64,000 bases of DNA from the NCBI RefSeq assembly GCF_000970305.1, contig NZ_CP009517.1, forward strand, positions 4,464,001 through 4,528,000, read 5' to 3'. The position numbers and the translations under genes are program-made. Position 1 is the first letter of the stretch, and each line of letters begins with the position of its first letter. Below are positions 17,889-27,378 of this stretch, piece by piece. The stretch is from Methanosarcina barkeri 3 (GTDB taxonomy: Archaea > Halobacteriota > Methanosarcinia > Methanosarcinales > Methanosarcinaceae). The notes beneath the pieces are model-generated. The model did not search any database and was not told where the DNA came from. It saw nothing but the letters and a program-made list of their open reading frames with translations.

Positions 17889-20075
17889 TCAACCTTTCTT
17901 AGAGCTTAAATCCCAGCTTCTGCTATTCTCAAGCATCCATGCCTGAGAATCCAGTTCTTCTTCTTCAGGTTGCGGGTAGATCCTTTCAGTCTTGCCGTTA
18001 GGGAGCAGCAAGCGGGCTTTTACGTTATCTTTAAGATGAGTGCCAAGGATTACGCCCCTCACGACAGGAATATACTCGGCAGATATCGGAAAGAGAACTT
18101 CTACCCTATTGTCCAGGTTGCGCGGCATAAGATCTGCGCTTCCCATAAGGATTTCTTCTTTTCCTCCGTTCCTGAAATAATATATCCTGGAATGTTCAAG
18201 AAAACGGCCAACTATCGAGGTAACCCTGATATTTTCACTGAGCCCAATAATACCTGGCCTGAGGCAGCAGATTCCCCGAACAAGAAGGTCAATTTTCACT
18301 CCGGCCTGAGAAGCTCTATAAAGTTCCCGGATGCACTGGTAGTCCACAAGAGAATTCATTTTAAAGATCAGGTGCCCATTTCCATACTTCTCATGCAGGT
18401 CAATTTCACGCCTGATACGCTCTAAAATCTGGTGTCTTAGAGTCTGGGGAGCTACAAGGAGTTTGATATAATGGTCCTTTCGCGAATATCCGGTAAGGGC
18501 ATTAAAAAGGTCAGAGACATCCTTGCCTATGCACGGGTCACTTGTCAGGTAGCCCGTGTCGGTATATAGCTTTCCTGTGACTGCGTTATAATTTCCTGTG
18601 CTCATGTGCACGTAATACCTGATACCTTCTTTTTCGGCCCTGACAACCAGACACATCTTGGCATGAGTCTTACGTCCCGGGAAGCCATAAGCTACATGAA
18701 CTCCTTTGCGCTCAAGTTCTTTTGCCCAGCCTATATTGTTCTCCTCATCAAAACGGGCTTTAAGTTCTACCAGAACCGCTACTTGCTTTCTCCGGTCAGC
18801 AGCCTTCATAAGGGCTTGAATTATTCTGGAATTGTCATCCACCCTGTACAGAGTCATTTTGATTGCCAAAACATCAGGATCGTCAGCAGACTCTTCCACG
18901 AAATCGATTACGGATTCAAAACTGTCATAAGGATGATAGAGAAAAATATCTCTTTTTTTCAGAGTTGCAAAAATTTGCTCCTTATTCGCTAACTGAGAAT
19001 GCTTTTTAGGCTCGAAGTGCTCATACTTAAGCTCAGGACGGTTGATCTGTGCAAGTTTGATGAGATTTGATAGTCCCAGAGGAGCCGCAGACCTGAACAT
19101 AAGGGAAGGGGAAAGTTCCAGGTTTTTAAGGAGAATATCCGAGACTTTTGTTGGCATAGTATAATCGGTCTCAAGTCTGACAACAGACCCGAAGTAGTTC
19201 CTGCCTACTCTCTGTTTTACAGCGGTCAGAAGGTCTTTGTCGCCATCCTCATCAAACCCGAGGTCTGCATCGCGTGTGATCCTGAAAGGATAAGCTCCCA
19301 GGATTCGCTGCCCGGGAAATAGAAGGTCAAGGTTTGCAGCGATAAGTTGTTCAAGCCAGACAAAACGACCGTTTTTTAGCTCTTCCAGACTGGAAGTTAT
19401 TCTCTCCTGGTCACCTTCAGGAACAACTATTAGCCGCATAAACATCGGAGGTATCTTGACCCTGGCAAAACGTTCTCCAAAGTCTGGATCATCAATTAAT
19501 ACTGCAAGGTTAAGGCTGAGGTTGGAAATATGAGGGAAAGGATGTCCTGAATCAAAACCGAGAGGAGTAAGTAAAGGGAAAATATTTCTCTCGAAATAAT
19601 CTCTCAATTTTTCTCTTTCTTTTTTAGAAAGCTCAAAGTAATTAAGGACTTTAATTCCTTTTTCCCTGAGAGCAGGCTCAAGCATTTTGTTCCAGCAGCT
19701 GTCATTGAGAGGAAGCTGCCTGAGAAGCTCTTCCCGGATGATGCGAAGTTGTTCCTGTGCAAGCTCATCTGTCCGGTCATCTTTCGCAGCTTCCATTATT
19801 CTCTTCTGGACGCCTGAAACCCGGACCATGAAAAATTCATCAAGGTTACTTCCGAAGATAGAAAGAAACTTAACTCTTTCAAGCAGAGGATTGCGATCGT
19901 CAAAAGCCTCTTCGAGTACCCTGTCATTGAACTGAAGCCAGCTATACTCGCGGTCCGTGTATAAACATGGATCGCTGAGGTCAGGCATATCGGAAACTTC
20001 TACCCGAGTTCCTTTAACATTATCCATAATCAGCCTATCAAAATCTGCACACTGAATGGGGAAGTTCCGCTCCAT
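17889..20075 (-). CDS. ppk1: Polyphosphate kinase 1
   Basis: A 728-residue enzyme that reversibly polymerises the ATP gamma-phosphate into polyphosphate. The N-terminal domain begins YTDREYSWLQFNDRVLEEA and continues LLERVKFLSIFGSNLDEFFMVRV. The catalytic phospholipase-D-like core contains FPGRKTHAKMCLV, with the His expected to be phosphorylated, and VHMSTGNYN with the second conserved His. The C-terminal domain holds NSLVDYQCIRELYRAS, YFRNGG and GSADLMPRNLDNRVE. Length is close to bacterial PPK1. Alternative starts are GTG 20084, ATG 20075 (used) and ATG 20018-20027 before MDNVKG; the conserved region begins at about residue 40, so the choice is uncertain. Functionally paired with ppx upstream. 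Confidence 0.94.
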   Translation of the reverse strand: MERNFPIQCADFDRLIMDNVKGTRVEVSDMPDLSDPCLYTDREYSWLQFNDRVLEEAFDDRNPLLERVKFLSIFGSNLDEFFMVRVSGVQKRIMEAAKDDRTDELAQEQLRIIREELLRQLPLNDSCWNKMLEPALREKGIKVLNYFELSKKEREKLRDYFERNIFPLLTPLGFDSGHPFPHISNLSLNLAVLIDDPDFGERFARVKIPPMFMRLIVVPEGDQERITSSLEELKNGRFVWLEQLIAANLDLLFPGQRILGAYPFRITRDADLGFDEDGDKDLLTAVKQRVGRNYFGSVVRLETDYTMPTKVSDILLKNLELSPSLMFRSAAPLGLSNLIKLAQINRPELKYEHFEPKKHSQLANKEQIFATLKKRDIFLYHPYDSFESVIDFVEESADDPDVLAIKMTLYRVDDNSRIIQALMKAADRRKQVAVLVELKARFDEENNIGWAKELERKGVHVAYGFPGRKTHAKMCLVVRAEKEGIRYYVHMSTGNYNAVTGKLYTDTGYLTSDPCIGKDVSDLFNALTGYSRKDHYIKLLVAPQTLRHQILERIRREIDLHEKYGNGHLIFKMNSLVDYQCIRELYRASQAGVKIDLLVRGICCLRPGIIGLSENIRVTSIVGRFLEHSRIYYFRNGGKEEILMGSADLMPRNLDNRVEVLFPISAEYIPVVRGVILGTHLKDNVKARLLLPNGKTERIYPQPEEEELDSQAWMLENSRSWDLSSKKG

Positions 20076-20657
20076 TGCTATCACGCGTGACCTGGGTTTT
20101 GCACTTATTCAAACTAGTCTTTAAAAATAATAAAAGATCTGAAGGTAGGATCTCTGTAGATCTCATGTTCAATTTCATTACCTGATTGGCACCCTCATTA
20201 CCTGATTGGCACCCGGTTTTGCTGGGTTGAAAAGAAGATATCCCCCGGGTTCACTCAAACAACTTAGTACAGTTAGCCTTAAGATAGTATAGTTAGCCTT
20301 AAGAAATTTTTCCTTGATAACATCAACCCTGTTAGCCGATTAGAGTTTTGAGTCCTTTTGCAGGGGGGAACACAATCTCCTTATTAAGTTATCGGACATG
20401 CATTGACACCAAAACATATATAAACTTTTGTATCAGCCGGATTTCAGGGGTCTAAGGAATCTCTGCTGACTCATTACTATTTATTAGTATATAGAACTAA
20501 AGATTTATAATATTATCTCTTGAAACCAATTACTGACAAAAACAAAAAAAAGATGCCCCAGATATAAAAGAAAAAAAAGTAATGGAAAATTGCCAGAAAA
20601 GGTCAGAAACTTCTAAGTAAATTTTTTATTAATATTTTTTAAATAGTATACTAAAGT
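20076..20657. other. 580-bp intergenic region upstream of ppk1
   Basis: Contains a duplicated 19-mer cattacctgattggcaccc (about 20177-20216) and two copies of agttagccttaag (about 20270-20303). A TATA-like atatataaa near 20417 points along the plus strand, where no gene follows. No coding frame seen; a small RNA cannot be excluded. Confidence 0.45.
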
Positions 20658-22802
20658 TTATTTAAAAGTTGCTTTTGAGCTGGTTTTAAATTTATCTTTT
20701 AAATGAGAGTAGAACTCCTGCTCTTTTCCAGTGGTCTTTCTGAACAGCCGTTCCACAATCAGCTCTGGAGTGCTTCGAGCAATACGGTTGTATACAGGAT
20801 TCCGGTTTACAATTAGTTCCAGATGGGAATCGAGACCATCTGCCTCAATCCCATCAACTCTTACTTCAGTTCCGGTATTTTCAAGGATGAGTTCTGAAAG
20901 ATGGGAAACAAAAACCCCAAGACTCTGTTCATTTCTGTATAGATATTCAAGAATTCCTGCTATAATTCGTGCAGAAGCTCCAGGCTCAGTGATGGATTCC
21001 AGTTCGTCCGCAAGTACCAGTTTTTCTGAGGCTTCGGAGAGCACTGAGAATTGCTTAAGGGTAGTCTCAAAAGCTCCTGCGTCGAGAGTTCCTTTTGATT
21101 TTCCGAAATAGTAGAATTCCTCTACAGGCCCGAGTTCAAGTTTTTTTGCAGGAACCGGAAAACCCATATACCCAAGAATTACGCATTGGGAAAGGAGTTC
21201 GAGCAGGGAAGTCTTGCCTCCTGAGTTTACTCCACTCAAAAGTACAACTCTGTTTTCCATACCTGCCGGAGAAAATCCGGTTTTTCCGATGGAGTAACTG
21301 ACGGGATCGATTTCTCCATATCGGGCTTTTAAAAAGAGATTTTCTCCACCTATAAAACCTATTCCAGCTTCAGGAATCAACGTGGGCAGATTAAGCCGGA
21401 ATTTTGTAGAGAAACAGGCAATCGAAAAACCCAGGTCAAAATCCAGGACTTTCCTGACAAGTTTTTCTACAGGCTGGTGAAAACCTGAAAGCGTTTTTGC
21501 CAGTTCTCTTTTTCTGGCAAGCCGTGTTTTCTCAAGGCTATTATTCAACTTTTGCCTGAGAAGCTGCAACTGAGATTGATCTGCGTAGAGAGGGTAGGAG
21601 ATTTCATCAGGAAAGAGTGAGTCAAGCATTAGTTTTTCTTGCTTTTGAAGCCCTAGTTTTTTAGCAAGTTCTTCTTTGATTGCTTCAGTTTCGGTTTTAT
21701 AGATTTTATTAAGTTCCTTTGTAAGCAGGTCTTTAATCTCCATTCCGCCGCTTACAAGCCTGACGAGTTCCTGCCCTCTAAGAGTAAGGGAACTTGCCTC
21801 AAGGGTTCGGTTCATACGCTGGTTAGCTTCATTCAGAGCCGAAGTCAATGCAGGATCCAGATTTTGAAGGGCTGCTCCGAGCCTGTCAAGTTCAGGATCA
21901 AAACCTTCAACGGGTTTTCCATCTTCACCAAGCTTTGAGAGAGCGGTCTCGAGTACGTCAAGCTTTTCTTTTGAAAGTTCTTCAAAAATCTCAAACTTCC
22001 CTGAGCGAAGAGCTGATACAATATTCAGGCATGAACGGATGCAGTTCAGGTTCCGCGCAAAAAATGCCAGTTCTTTTTCAGGCAGAACCTGCCAGAATTC
22101 AGTTTTGGAAAGGTCCTGGAGGTATTCAGGTTCAATGCCTTCAGGTAAATCAAAGCCGAGATAAGTGTCATCAAAAACAATTACACTGGAGTAACCTCTT
22201 GCTAGATCTACAAATTCCGATAGATTTTCTATAGCCTGGACAGGCAGGAAGTCCTGGAACTTTACTCTGGCTGCCTCAAAGATTTTTGAATCCCCGCATA
22301 AAATTACCCGGTCCCTGACTCTGAGGTTCCCGGACACTGGCCTGAGTTCACTGACGCTCGTAAGCAATTTTAGAAATTCGGAGTTCTCAGGGAAGGCATT
22401 TCCCAGTTCAAGATACTCTCTTATGAAAGCCTGTCTCTCTCGGATAAGATCCATGCGCGAAGCAGGTAATGGGTAAAAAAGGTTTAGTTTGTCCCTGGCA
22501 TGCGTCGTATGGGCAAAACTTTTTATCAGCTCAAGCAGGCGGGAATAAAGATCTAGAGCTTCTTTTGTTCTGAGAAAATCGGAAATTGAGCAGCCTTCAG
22601 CTCTGGATCTGGCATATCTGGAAAGGGAAAGAGCAAAATTACGGCTAATCCCATTGACCTCAGAAAGCGAAGCTATATCACCCTCGCAAATAGCCTGAAG
22701 AGCGGCTTCCTCAGTTCCAAAGTGCTCAGTCAGCCTATCGGCTACCCTTTCACCTATTCCATGAATTTCCCGAAGGCTTGAAATTTTTTGCTCTGATATC
22801 AT
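20658..22802 (-). CDS. Archaeal MutS-like ATPase with N-terminal helix-hairpin-helix
   Basis: A 714-residue protein. The N-terminal ~65 residues are a helix-hairpin-helix pair (IHGIGERVADRLTEHFG, VNGISRNFALSLSRY). A long helical middle follows, comparable to the MutS lever/clamp. The C-terminal ABC-type ATPase has Walker A LLSGVNSGGKTSLLE (about 507-521), a Q-loop region, a TLDAGAFETTLKQ signature and Walker B KLVLADELESITEPG. There is no mismatch-binding domain, so it resembles MutS2/MutS5-type proteins in architecture. A role in recombination or branched DNA is inferred from the family. Last gene of a minus-strand run; 134 bp separate it from the TPR-ATPase gene upstream. Confidence 0.82.
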   Translation of the reverse strand: MISEQKISSLREIHGIGERVADRLTEHFGTEEAALQAICEGDIASLSEVNGISRNFALSLSRYARSRAEGCSISDFLRTKEALDLYSRLLELIKSFAHTTHARDKLNLFYPLPASRMDLIRERQAFIREYLELGNAFPENSEFLKLLTSVSELRPVSGNLRVRDRVILCGDSKIFEAARVKFQDFLPVQAIENLSEFVDLARGYSSVIVFDDTYLGFDLPEGIEPEYLQDLSKTEFWQVLPEKELAFFARNLNCIRSCLNIVSALRSGKFEIFEELSKEKLDVLETALSKLGEDGKPVEGFDPELDRLGAALQNLDPALTSALNEANQRMNRTLEASSLTLRGQELVRLVSGGMEIKDLLTKELNKIYKTETEAIKEELAKKLGLQKQEKLMLDSLFPDEISYPLYADQSQLQLLRQKLNNSLEKTRLARKRELAKTLSGFHQPVEKLVRKVLDFDLGFSIACFSTKFRLNLPTLIPEAGIGFIGGENLFLKARYGEIDPVSYSIGKTGFSPAGMENRVVLLSGVNSGGKTSLLELLSQCVILGYMGFPVPAKKLELGPVEEFYYFGKSKGTLDAGAFETTLKQFSVLSEASEKLVLADELESITEPGASARIIAGILEYLYRNEQSLGVFVSHLSELILENTGTEVRVDGIEADGLDSHLELIVNRNPVYNRIARSTPELIVERLFRKTTGKEQEFYSHLKDKFKTSSKATFK

Positions 22803-22903
22803 TTAAAGGACAATTTGTAATTCTTTTAATTATATCGCGAGAACTAAAACAAAGTTTAAATATAAAACTCTTGGCAAATAAATTAATTTTAGTGCGACTT
22901 ATT

Positions 22904-22918
22904 GCCACGATGCGTGGC
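22904..22918 (-). terminator. Small hairpin after the TPR-ATPase gene
   Basis: gccacg-atg-cgtggc is a perfect 6-bp stem 19 bp past the stop, but no U-run follows directly, so terminator function is only possible. Confidence 0.35.
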
Positions 22919-22936
22919 TACAAAGAAAAATGTCGT

Positions 22937-25900
22937 TCATCGCTTTTTATACTCTGATGGCAACAGGTCTTCTGATTTGGAAATTTTTTGAACAATCTCA
23001 GCCACAATTTCCCGTTCTTCAACCTGTAACTTATAATATATCTGAACATCCTTTGTTTCTACAATTTCAACCGCCTTACACAAAAGTTTGAGAAGCTCTG
23101 GACAGTTGCCACCCTTAATTTCTATAATTTCATTAATGATTGTTTTGAGGATTTCAAATTCTCCAGAATCAACTACTGTTTTGAAGAAACTCATCATGCA
23201 ACTTTCAAACACTTCTTGTTCAATCCTTACTTCGAGATCAAAAACGGTTTTTACGAATTTTTTACCATTTCCGATATTTCCAATTTTTAGTTCTTCAAAA
23301 ACTAAATCCCAACATAGGCCAATGAATTCTTCAATCAAATCGGGATCCTGATTGTACATTATATCTTTTATTGATTCGAGTTCAGTGGCAGCTTCGTTAA
23401 TCTCATTAAGGGAAATATAAGCTTCGAGTATTCTAAAAGCACTTTTGATTTTATGTGATTCATCGCTTGCTATACTTTTGGCTTTATTAAATACCTCAAT
23501 AGCCTCTTCATACTTTTCTAATAAAAATAAAGCAGATCCTTTATTAGAAAGCGCAAACTCATCGTCAGGATTTAGTTCCAAAACTTTGCTAAAAATTTCA
23601 GCAGCTTCTTCATACCTATCTAATAAAGCTAAAGCATATCCTTTGCTAGAAAGCGCAAACTCATCGTCAGGATTTAGTTCCAAAACCTTATTAAAAGTCT
23701 TAATAGCCTCCTCATATATATTTAATAAAATTAAAGAAGATCCTTTGTTAAAAAGCGCAAACTCATTTTCAGGATTCATCTCCAAGGCTTTGTTAAGAAC
23801 CTCAATAGCCTCTTCATATCTTTTTAATGAAGCTAAAGCAGATCCTTTATTAGAAAGCGCAAACTCATCGTCAGGATTTAGTTCCAAAACCCTACTAAAA
23901 ACTTTAACAGCTTCTTCATACCTATCTAATAAAGCTAAAGAAGATCCTTTTCTTGAAAGCGCAAACTCATCATCAGGGGTCAGTTCTAAAACCTTGTTAA
24001 AAATCTCAACAGCTTCCTCATATTTTCCTAATAAAATTAAAGAAGTTCCTTTGTTAGAAAGCGCAAACTTATCGTCGGGATTTAATTCCAAAATTTTATT
24101 AAAAATTTTAACAGATCCCTCACATCTTCCTAATAAAATTAAAGAATATCCTTTGTTGGAAAGCGCAAACTCATCTTCGGGATTTATCTCTAGAGCTTTA
24201 TTAAGAACTTCAATAGCCTCTTCATATTTTCCTATTAAAAATAAAGCAGATCCTTTTCTTGAAAGTGCAAACTCATTTTCAGGATTTAGTTCCAAAAGTT
24301 TACTAAAAGTTTCAACAGCTTCCTCATACATTTTTAATGAAATTAAAGAATATCCTTTGCTAGAAAGCGCGTATCCATCTTCAGGAGCTAGTTTGAGAAT
24401 TTTATCGAATACCTTTGATAATTCTTGAAATATTTTAACGTGCCCAGAATTTAAAAAATTAAAGTAATCTTTTGAGCCAAAATTTAAAGCTTTTTTAAGT
24501 ACATTGCTGATTTTCTCATTATTTTTATAATGATAAATACTTTCTAAAACTAATGATTTTGCTTTCAATTCTTTATCTGTATTATGAGATGCAATTTCTT
24601 TTAATTTTTGGATATCATAGTCAGCTTCTTCCCATTCTCCAAGTTCTATAATTTTAGGTGTGAGCTTCAGAATAGCTTCTGTCTTATATTTATCCGGTAA
24701 GACATCAACGTAGTAACAAAGATCTTTCAGAACGTCTTTGTTTCCGGATTCGAGAAGATGTAATTTCCTTTCAAAAATCTCTTTTTGTTCATCGGAAGTA
24801 TACCATAACTTCAGAAAGTCCATAAAGACTGAGATTCTATTTCTTCCAAGAGGCTGCCTCATATCTCTCCAAAGACGGAAAAGTCTCTCACGTACTTCAT
24901 AATAGGTTTCTCTTCCCATAGGTCTTGAAAGAACATAGCCATCCTTTTCCAATCTCCGAAGCTGTGTTATGACAGTTGAAGCATCAATTCTCGATTTTTC
25001 AGCAATCTGCTTTGGTGTCAGAGGGGATTCAGAAGAGATAACCGTATCGAATATTAGCCTTTTCTGACCTGTTAGAAGCTGGAATATTTCTTGATAATAA
25101 GGAGTGTGTTCATCCAGTATCTTAAAAAATACTTTTTCTATATCTTCAAAGTTGTCTCTGGCAATCAATTCATAAAAAAATATTACAAGTCTCGGACTTC
25201 CGCCGGTAAGATGGGCTATGCCTTCTATTCTGGATTCATATTTATTGAAGTTCTCCAGAAATTCACTGTTATCTTCGTTTCTAGCGATTTTTTTAAGCAA
25301 AATCTTAATTTCATCAACTGTGAGTTCCTTCAAATACTGGATCCTGAAAAAGTTATAAAAAGGTTCTTCGCTTTCAGCCACGCCTGGAAAAATAATAGGA
25401 GAAGATGCCACAATTGAAAAAAAGTCATATTTTTGGAAAATTGACCTTAATTTTTGAACTTCCTTTGCCTCGAATTGCCGAAATACTTCATGTAAATTCT
25501 CAACAAAAACTAGATATGTTTTATTTTCTTTTTTGGCGATTTCTTTAAGTCTGTCAAGAGAAGCGTCAAGGATCTCGTCTTCATTGTTGAGAGACAAAAT
25601 ACCTGAAGTATCCTCATTTTGCTCTTGCAGAACTCTCAAGAAGAAGTCAGAAGCTCGATAAACTGAATATTCTTCTTCTGCAAACTTAACCGGAATATAC
25701 AGATAACTCAGCTCCTGTTTAATTTTATGGTATAGCATGATTAAAAAATGTGATTTACCAATTCCTCGCGAACCTACAATCAAATAAAATCTTGGGGTTT
25801 TGTTTTTTCCGGCTGTTTCAAGTTCTTTAAATACTTTTTTAAAAAGGTCATCTCTTCCAACAAAGATATTTTCTAAAATTTCTGAAGGTATGTTTTCCGG

Positions 25901-26020
25901 AGAATATCTGTATAAAGTGACTTTAGAATTGTTAGAAGAGACGCTAATAGAAGTTCTACCAACAGCCATAGATACACTACGACTGATGTGATCAGGCTTG
26001 CTGCCTTTAGATATTCCCAT
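22937..26020 (-). CDS. AAA/STAND-like ATPase with winged helix and nine TPR repeats
   Basis: A 1027-residue protein. Residues about 45-310 form a P-loop ATPase with FVGRDDLFKKVF, Walker A LIVGSRGIGKSHFL and a Walker B-like TYLVFVENLHEVF, ending with a lid containing HLTGGSPRLVIFF. About 318-385 is a winged helix (TPKQIAEKSRIDASTVITQLRRLEKDG). After a helical linker, about 545-845 hold nine TPR units of exactly 34 residues (consensus DDEFALSNKGSALxLLxxYEEAIEVFNKALELNP), then a unique helical C-terminal domain. This order is that of STAND-type sensors, where repeats sense and the ATPase switches. The start overlaps the preceding ATPase gene by 14 bp with ggagg upstream, so the pair is translationally coupled. 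Ligand and output are unknown. Confidence 0.8.
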   Translation of the reverse strand: MGISKGSKPDHISRSVSMAVGRTSISVSSNNSKVTLYRYSPENIPSEILENIFVGRDDLFKKVFKELETAGKNKTPRFYLIVGSRGIGKSHFLIMLYHKIKQELSYLYIPVKFAEEEYSVYRASDFFLRVLQEQNEDTSGILSLNNEDEILDASLDRLKEIAKKENKTYLVFVENLHEVFRQFEAKEVQKLRSIFQKYDFFSIVASSPIIFPGVAESEEPFYNFFRIQYLKELTVDEIKILLKKIARNEDNSEFLENFNKYESRIEGIAHLTGGSPRLVIFFYELIARDNFEDIEKVFFKILDEHTPYYQEIFQLLTGQKRLIFDTVISSESPLTPKQIAEKSRIDASTVITQLRRLEKDGYVLSRPMGRETYYEVRERLFRLWRDMRQPLGRNRISVFMDFLKLWYTSDEQKEIFERKLHLLESGNKDVLKDLCYYVDVLPDKYKTEAILKLTPKIIELGEWEEADYDIQKLKEIASHNTDKELKAKSLVLESIYHYKNNEKISNVLKKALNFGSKDYFNFLNSGHVKIFQELSKVFDKILKLAPEDGYALSSKGYSLISLKMYEEAVETFSKLLELNPENEFALSRKGSALFLIGKYEEAIEVLNKALEINPEDEFALSNKGYSLILLGRCEGSVKIFNKILELNPDDKFALSNKGTSLILLGKYEEAVEIFNKVLELTPDDEFALSRKGSSLALLDRYEEAVKVFSRVLELNPDDEFALSNKGSALASLKRYEEAIEVLNKALEMNPENEFALFNKGSSLILLNIYEEAIKTFNKVLELNPDDEFALSSKGYALALLDRYEEAAEIFSKVLELNPDDEFALSNKGSALFLLEKYEEAIEVFNKAKSIASDESHKIKSAFRILEAYISLNEINEAATELESIKDIMYNQDPDLIEEFIGLCWDLVFEELKIGNIGNGKKFVKTVFDLEVRIEQEVFESCMMSFFKTVVDSGEFEILKTIINEIIEIKGGNCPELLKLLCKAVEIVETKDVQIYYKLQVEEREIVAEIVQKISKSEDLLPSEYKKR
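23480..24400 (-). repeat. Nine 102-bp TPR-coding repeats
   Basis: Internal DNA repeats of the TPR-ATPase gene. Segments such as gaaagcgcaaactcatc recur with few changes, which suggests recent homogenisation. Confidence 0.85.
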
Positions 26021-27191
26021 GAAAAATCCTCCACCAATCTTTGAGTACTTTAGAGTAAAAATTAAGTTTTCCGTAATCGTTTTCTATGTAGAAGTCATTT
26101 TCAAGGTCAGAAATCAGATCTAAAAAACGCTCATAATCGTGAGATCCTGTTTCTTGCTGAAAAGCGTCAAACGCAAGTTCAATAGGATAATTTTCTGTAG
26201 TTGAGACTCTTCCCAGTATTGCCTTTGCAGCTTTTACATCCATTTCTTGATAAAAAACTTTGAGCCTTTTGAAATAAGGATCAAAATAATGCTTACATTT
26301 GCTCCCAAGAAGGCGATTATTATAAACGTCTTCAATTAAAACTTCGTCTACCGCTTTTCCAGTAATAATTTGTTCATCTACTATAGTACTGAGCATAATC
26401 CCGACAAAATAAGGAATGTAAGACTCTCCAACGCAATCTAAAATTTTGTCTCCTAACAAGGGTGTATATTCCCAGCTTTCGTCATCAAAAACATTTTCAA
26501 CAATCTTAAGTGCGACATCCCTTTCAAAACCATTTACTCTTATTATCTTAAAATCATTAATGACATTAGTTCCCCCAATAGTTCTTAAGACCCGTTCAAT
26601 GCTTACAGAACCCCCAACAATAAAACGTACATTTGTACAAGTTTGCCGCAATTTCCGAAACCACGATAAAAACATTTCTGCGTCCAGTGGATTCATATTC
26701 TTGATAGCAATGGGAAATTCATCAAAAACAAAATAGATTTTTACGTTGGTTGAATTAATTATTTTAAATAATGCATCGGATTTATCTACCCAGTATTCTT
26801 CCAAACCTTCCTCAACGCTACTTCTCAATCTAGCCTTAATTATCGTAGGAACCTCTATTTCCTCTACATTGTCTTGAACGCATTTACAAATTTTCTTGAC
26901 TTGAGATCGAAAACCAGACTTTTCACTGAACTCTTCAAATTCAGTTAATTCCATAATAGTTTCAGACAAGAATCTTTGTGGAGAATACACACTTTCAACA
27001 TCAAGGAAAACAACAATGCTATCATTACCAGATAATTCTTTTTCTAACTTGCGCATAATAGAAGTTTTTCCAAATCTTCGAGGCGCGGCAAGAAGGACAT
27101 TGTCTTTTTCTAACGTTGCTAGAATCTGTTTGATCTCATGTTCACGATCAATAAAGTCTTCTCCAATTGCAGGGCTTCCTACAGGCATCAT
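26007..27191 (-). CDS. Archaeal ATPase family protein (ATPase_2-like)
   Basis: A 394-residue P-loop ATPase. It shows IDREHEIKQILATLEKDNVLL, Walker A LLAAPRRFGKTSIMRKL (the APRRxGKTS form typical of the archaeal ATPase family), Walker B KIYFVFDEFPIAI and sensor-like VRFIVGGSVSIERVL. The C-terminal ~100 residues look like the family's winged helix (VSTTENYPIELAFDAFQQETG...DLENDFYIEND). Cellular function is not known; members are often accessory or defence-associated. Start at ATG 27191 after gagtgat; GTG 27200 is also in frame. It is followed, with 14-bp overlap, by the TPR-ATPase gene. A triple repeated element lies 30-75 bp upstream. Confidence 0.78.
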   Translation of the reverse strand: MMPVGSPAIGEDFIDREHEIKQILATLEKDNVLLAAPRRFGKTSIMRKLEKELSGNDSIVVFLDVESVYSPQRFLSETIMELTEFEEFSEKSGFRSQVKKICKCVQDNVEEIEVPTIIKARLRSSVEEGLEEYWVDKSDALFKIINSTNVKIYFVFDEFPIAIKNMNPLDAEMFLSWFRKLRQTCTNVRFIVGGSVSIERVLRTIGGTNVINDFKIIRVNGFERDVALKIVENVFDDESWEYTPLLGDKILDCVGESYIPYFVGIMLSTIVDEQIITGKAVDEVLIEDVYNNRLLGSKCKHYFDPYFKRLKVFYQEMDVKAAKAILGRVSTTENYPIELAFDAFQQETGSHDYERFLDLISDLENDFYIENDYGKLNFYSKVLKDWWRIFHGNI

Positions 27192-27220
27192 AGATATCAC
27201 TCAACCAGATCTAAACTTAG

Positions 27221-27266
27221 TTTGTTATATAACAAATTTGTTATATAACATTTTTGTTATATAATA
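27221..27266 (-). promoter_or_regulatory. Triple TTTGTTATATAACA operator/promoter element
   Basis: Copies begin at 27221, 27237 and 27253, exactly 16 bp apart; the first extends to the perfect palindrome tttgttatataacaaa and the third differs at one base. Each contains a TATA-like ttatataa. The element sits just upstream of the two-ATPase operon, so a bound regulator would block its promoter. Confidence 0.65.
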
Positions 27267-27378
27267 TAAAATTAGATGTAAATTGTAAAAATTATATAAA
27301 CTGAGAAGGAATAAACAATAGCTAAAAATTAAAAGTGAAACAAAAATTTCTAAATAAGAAATAAATTTGAAGGTAAAA

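Noticed and set aside
20400-20480. Plus-strand small RNA gene suggested by a TATA-like sequence
   Set aside because: No structured RNA or terminator could be recognised downstream.
23445-24428. 327-codon plus-strand frame
   Set aside because: Mirror of the TPR repeats, open because the repeat is in phase; no start context.
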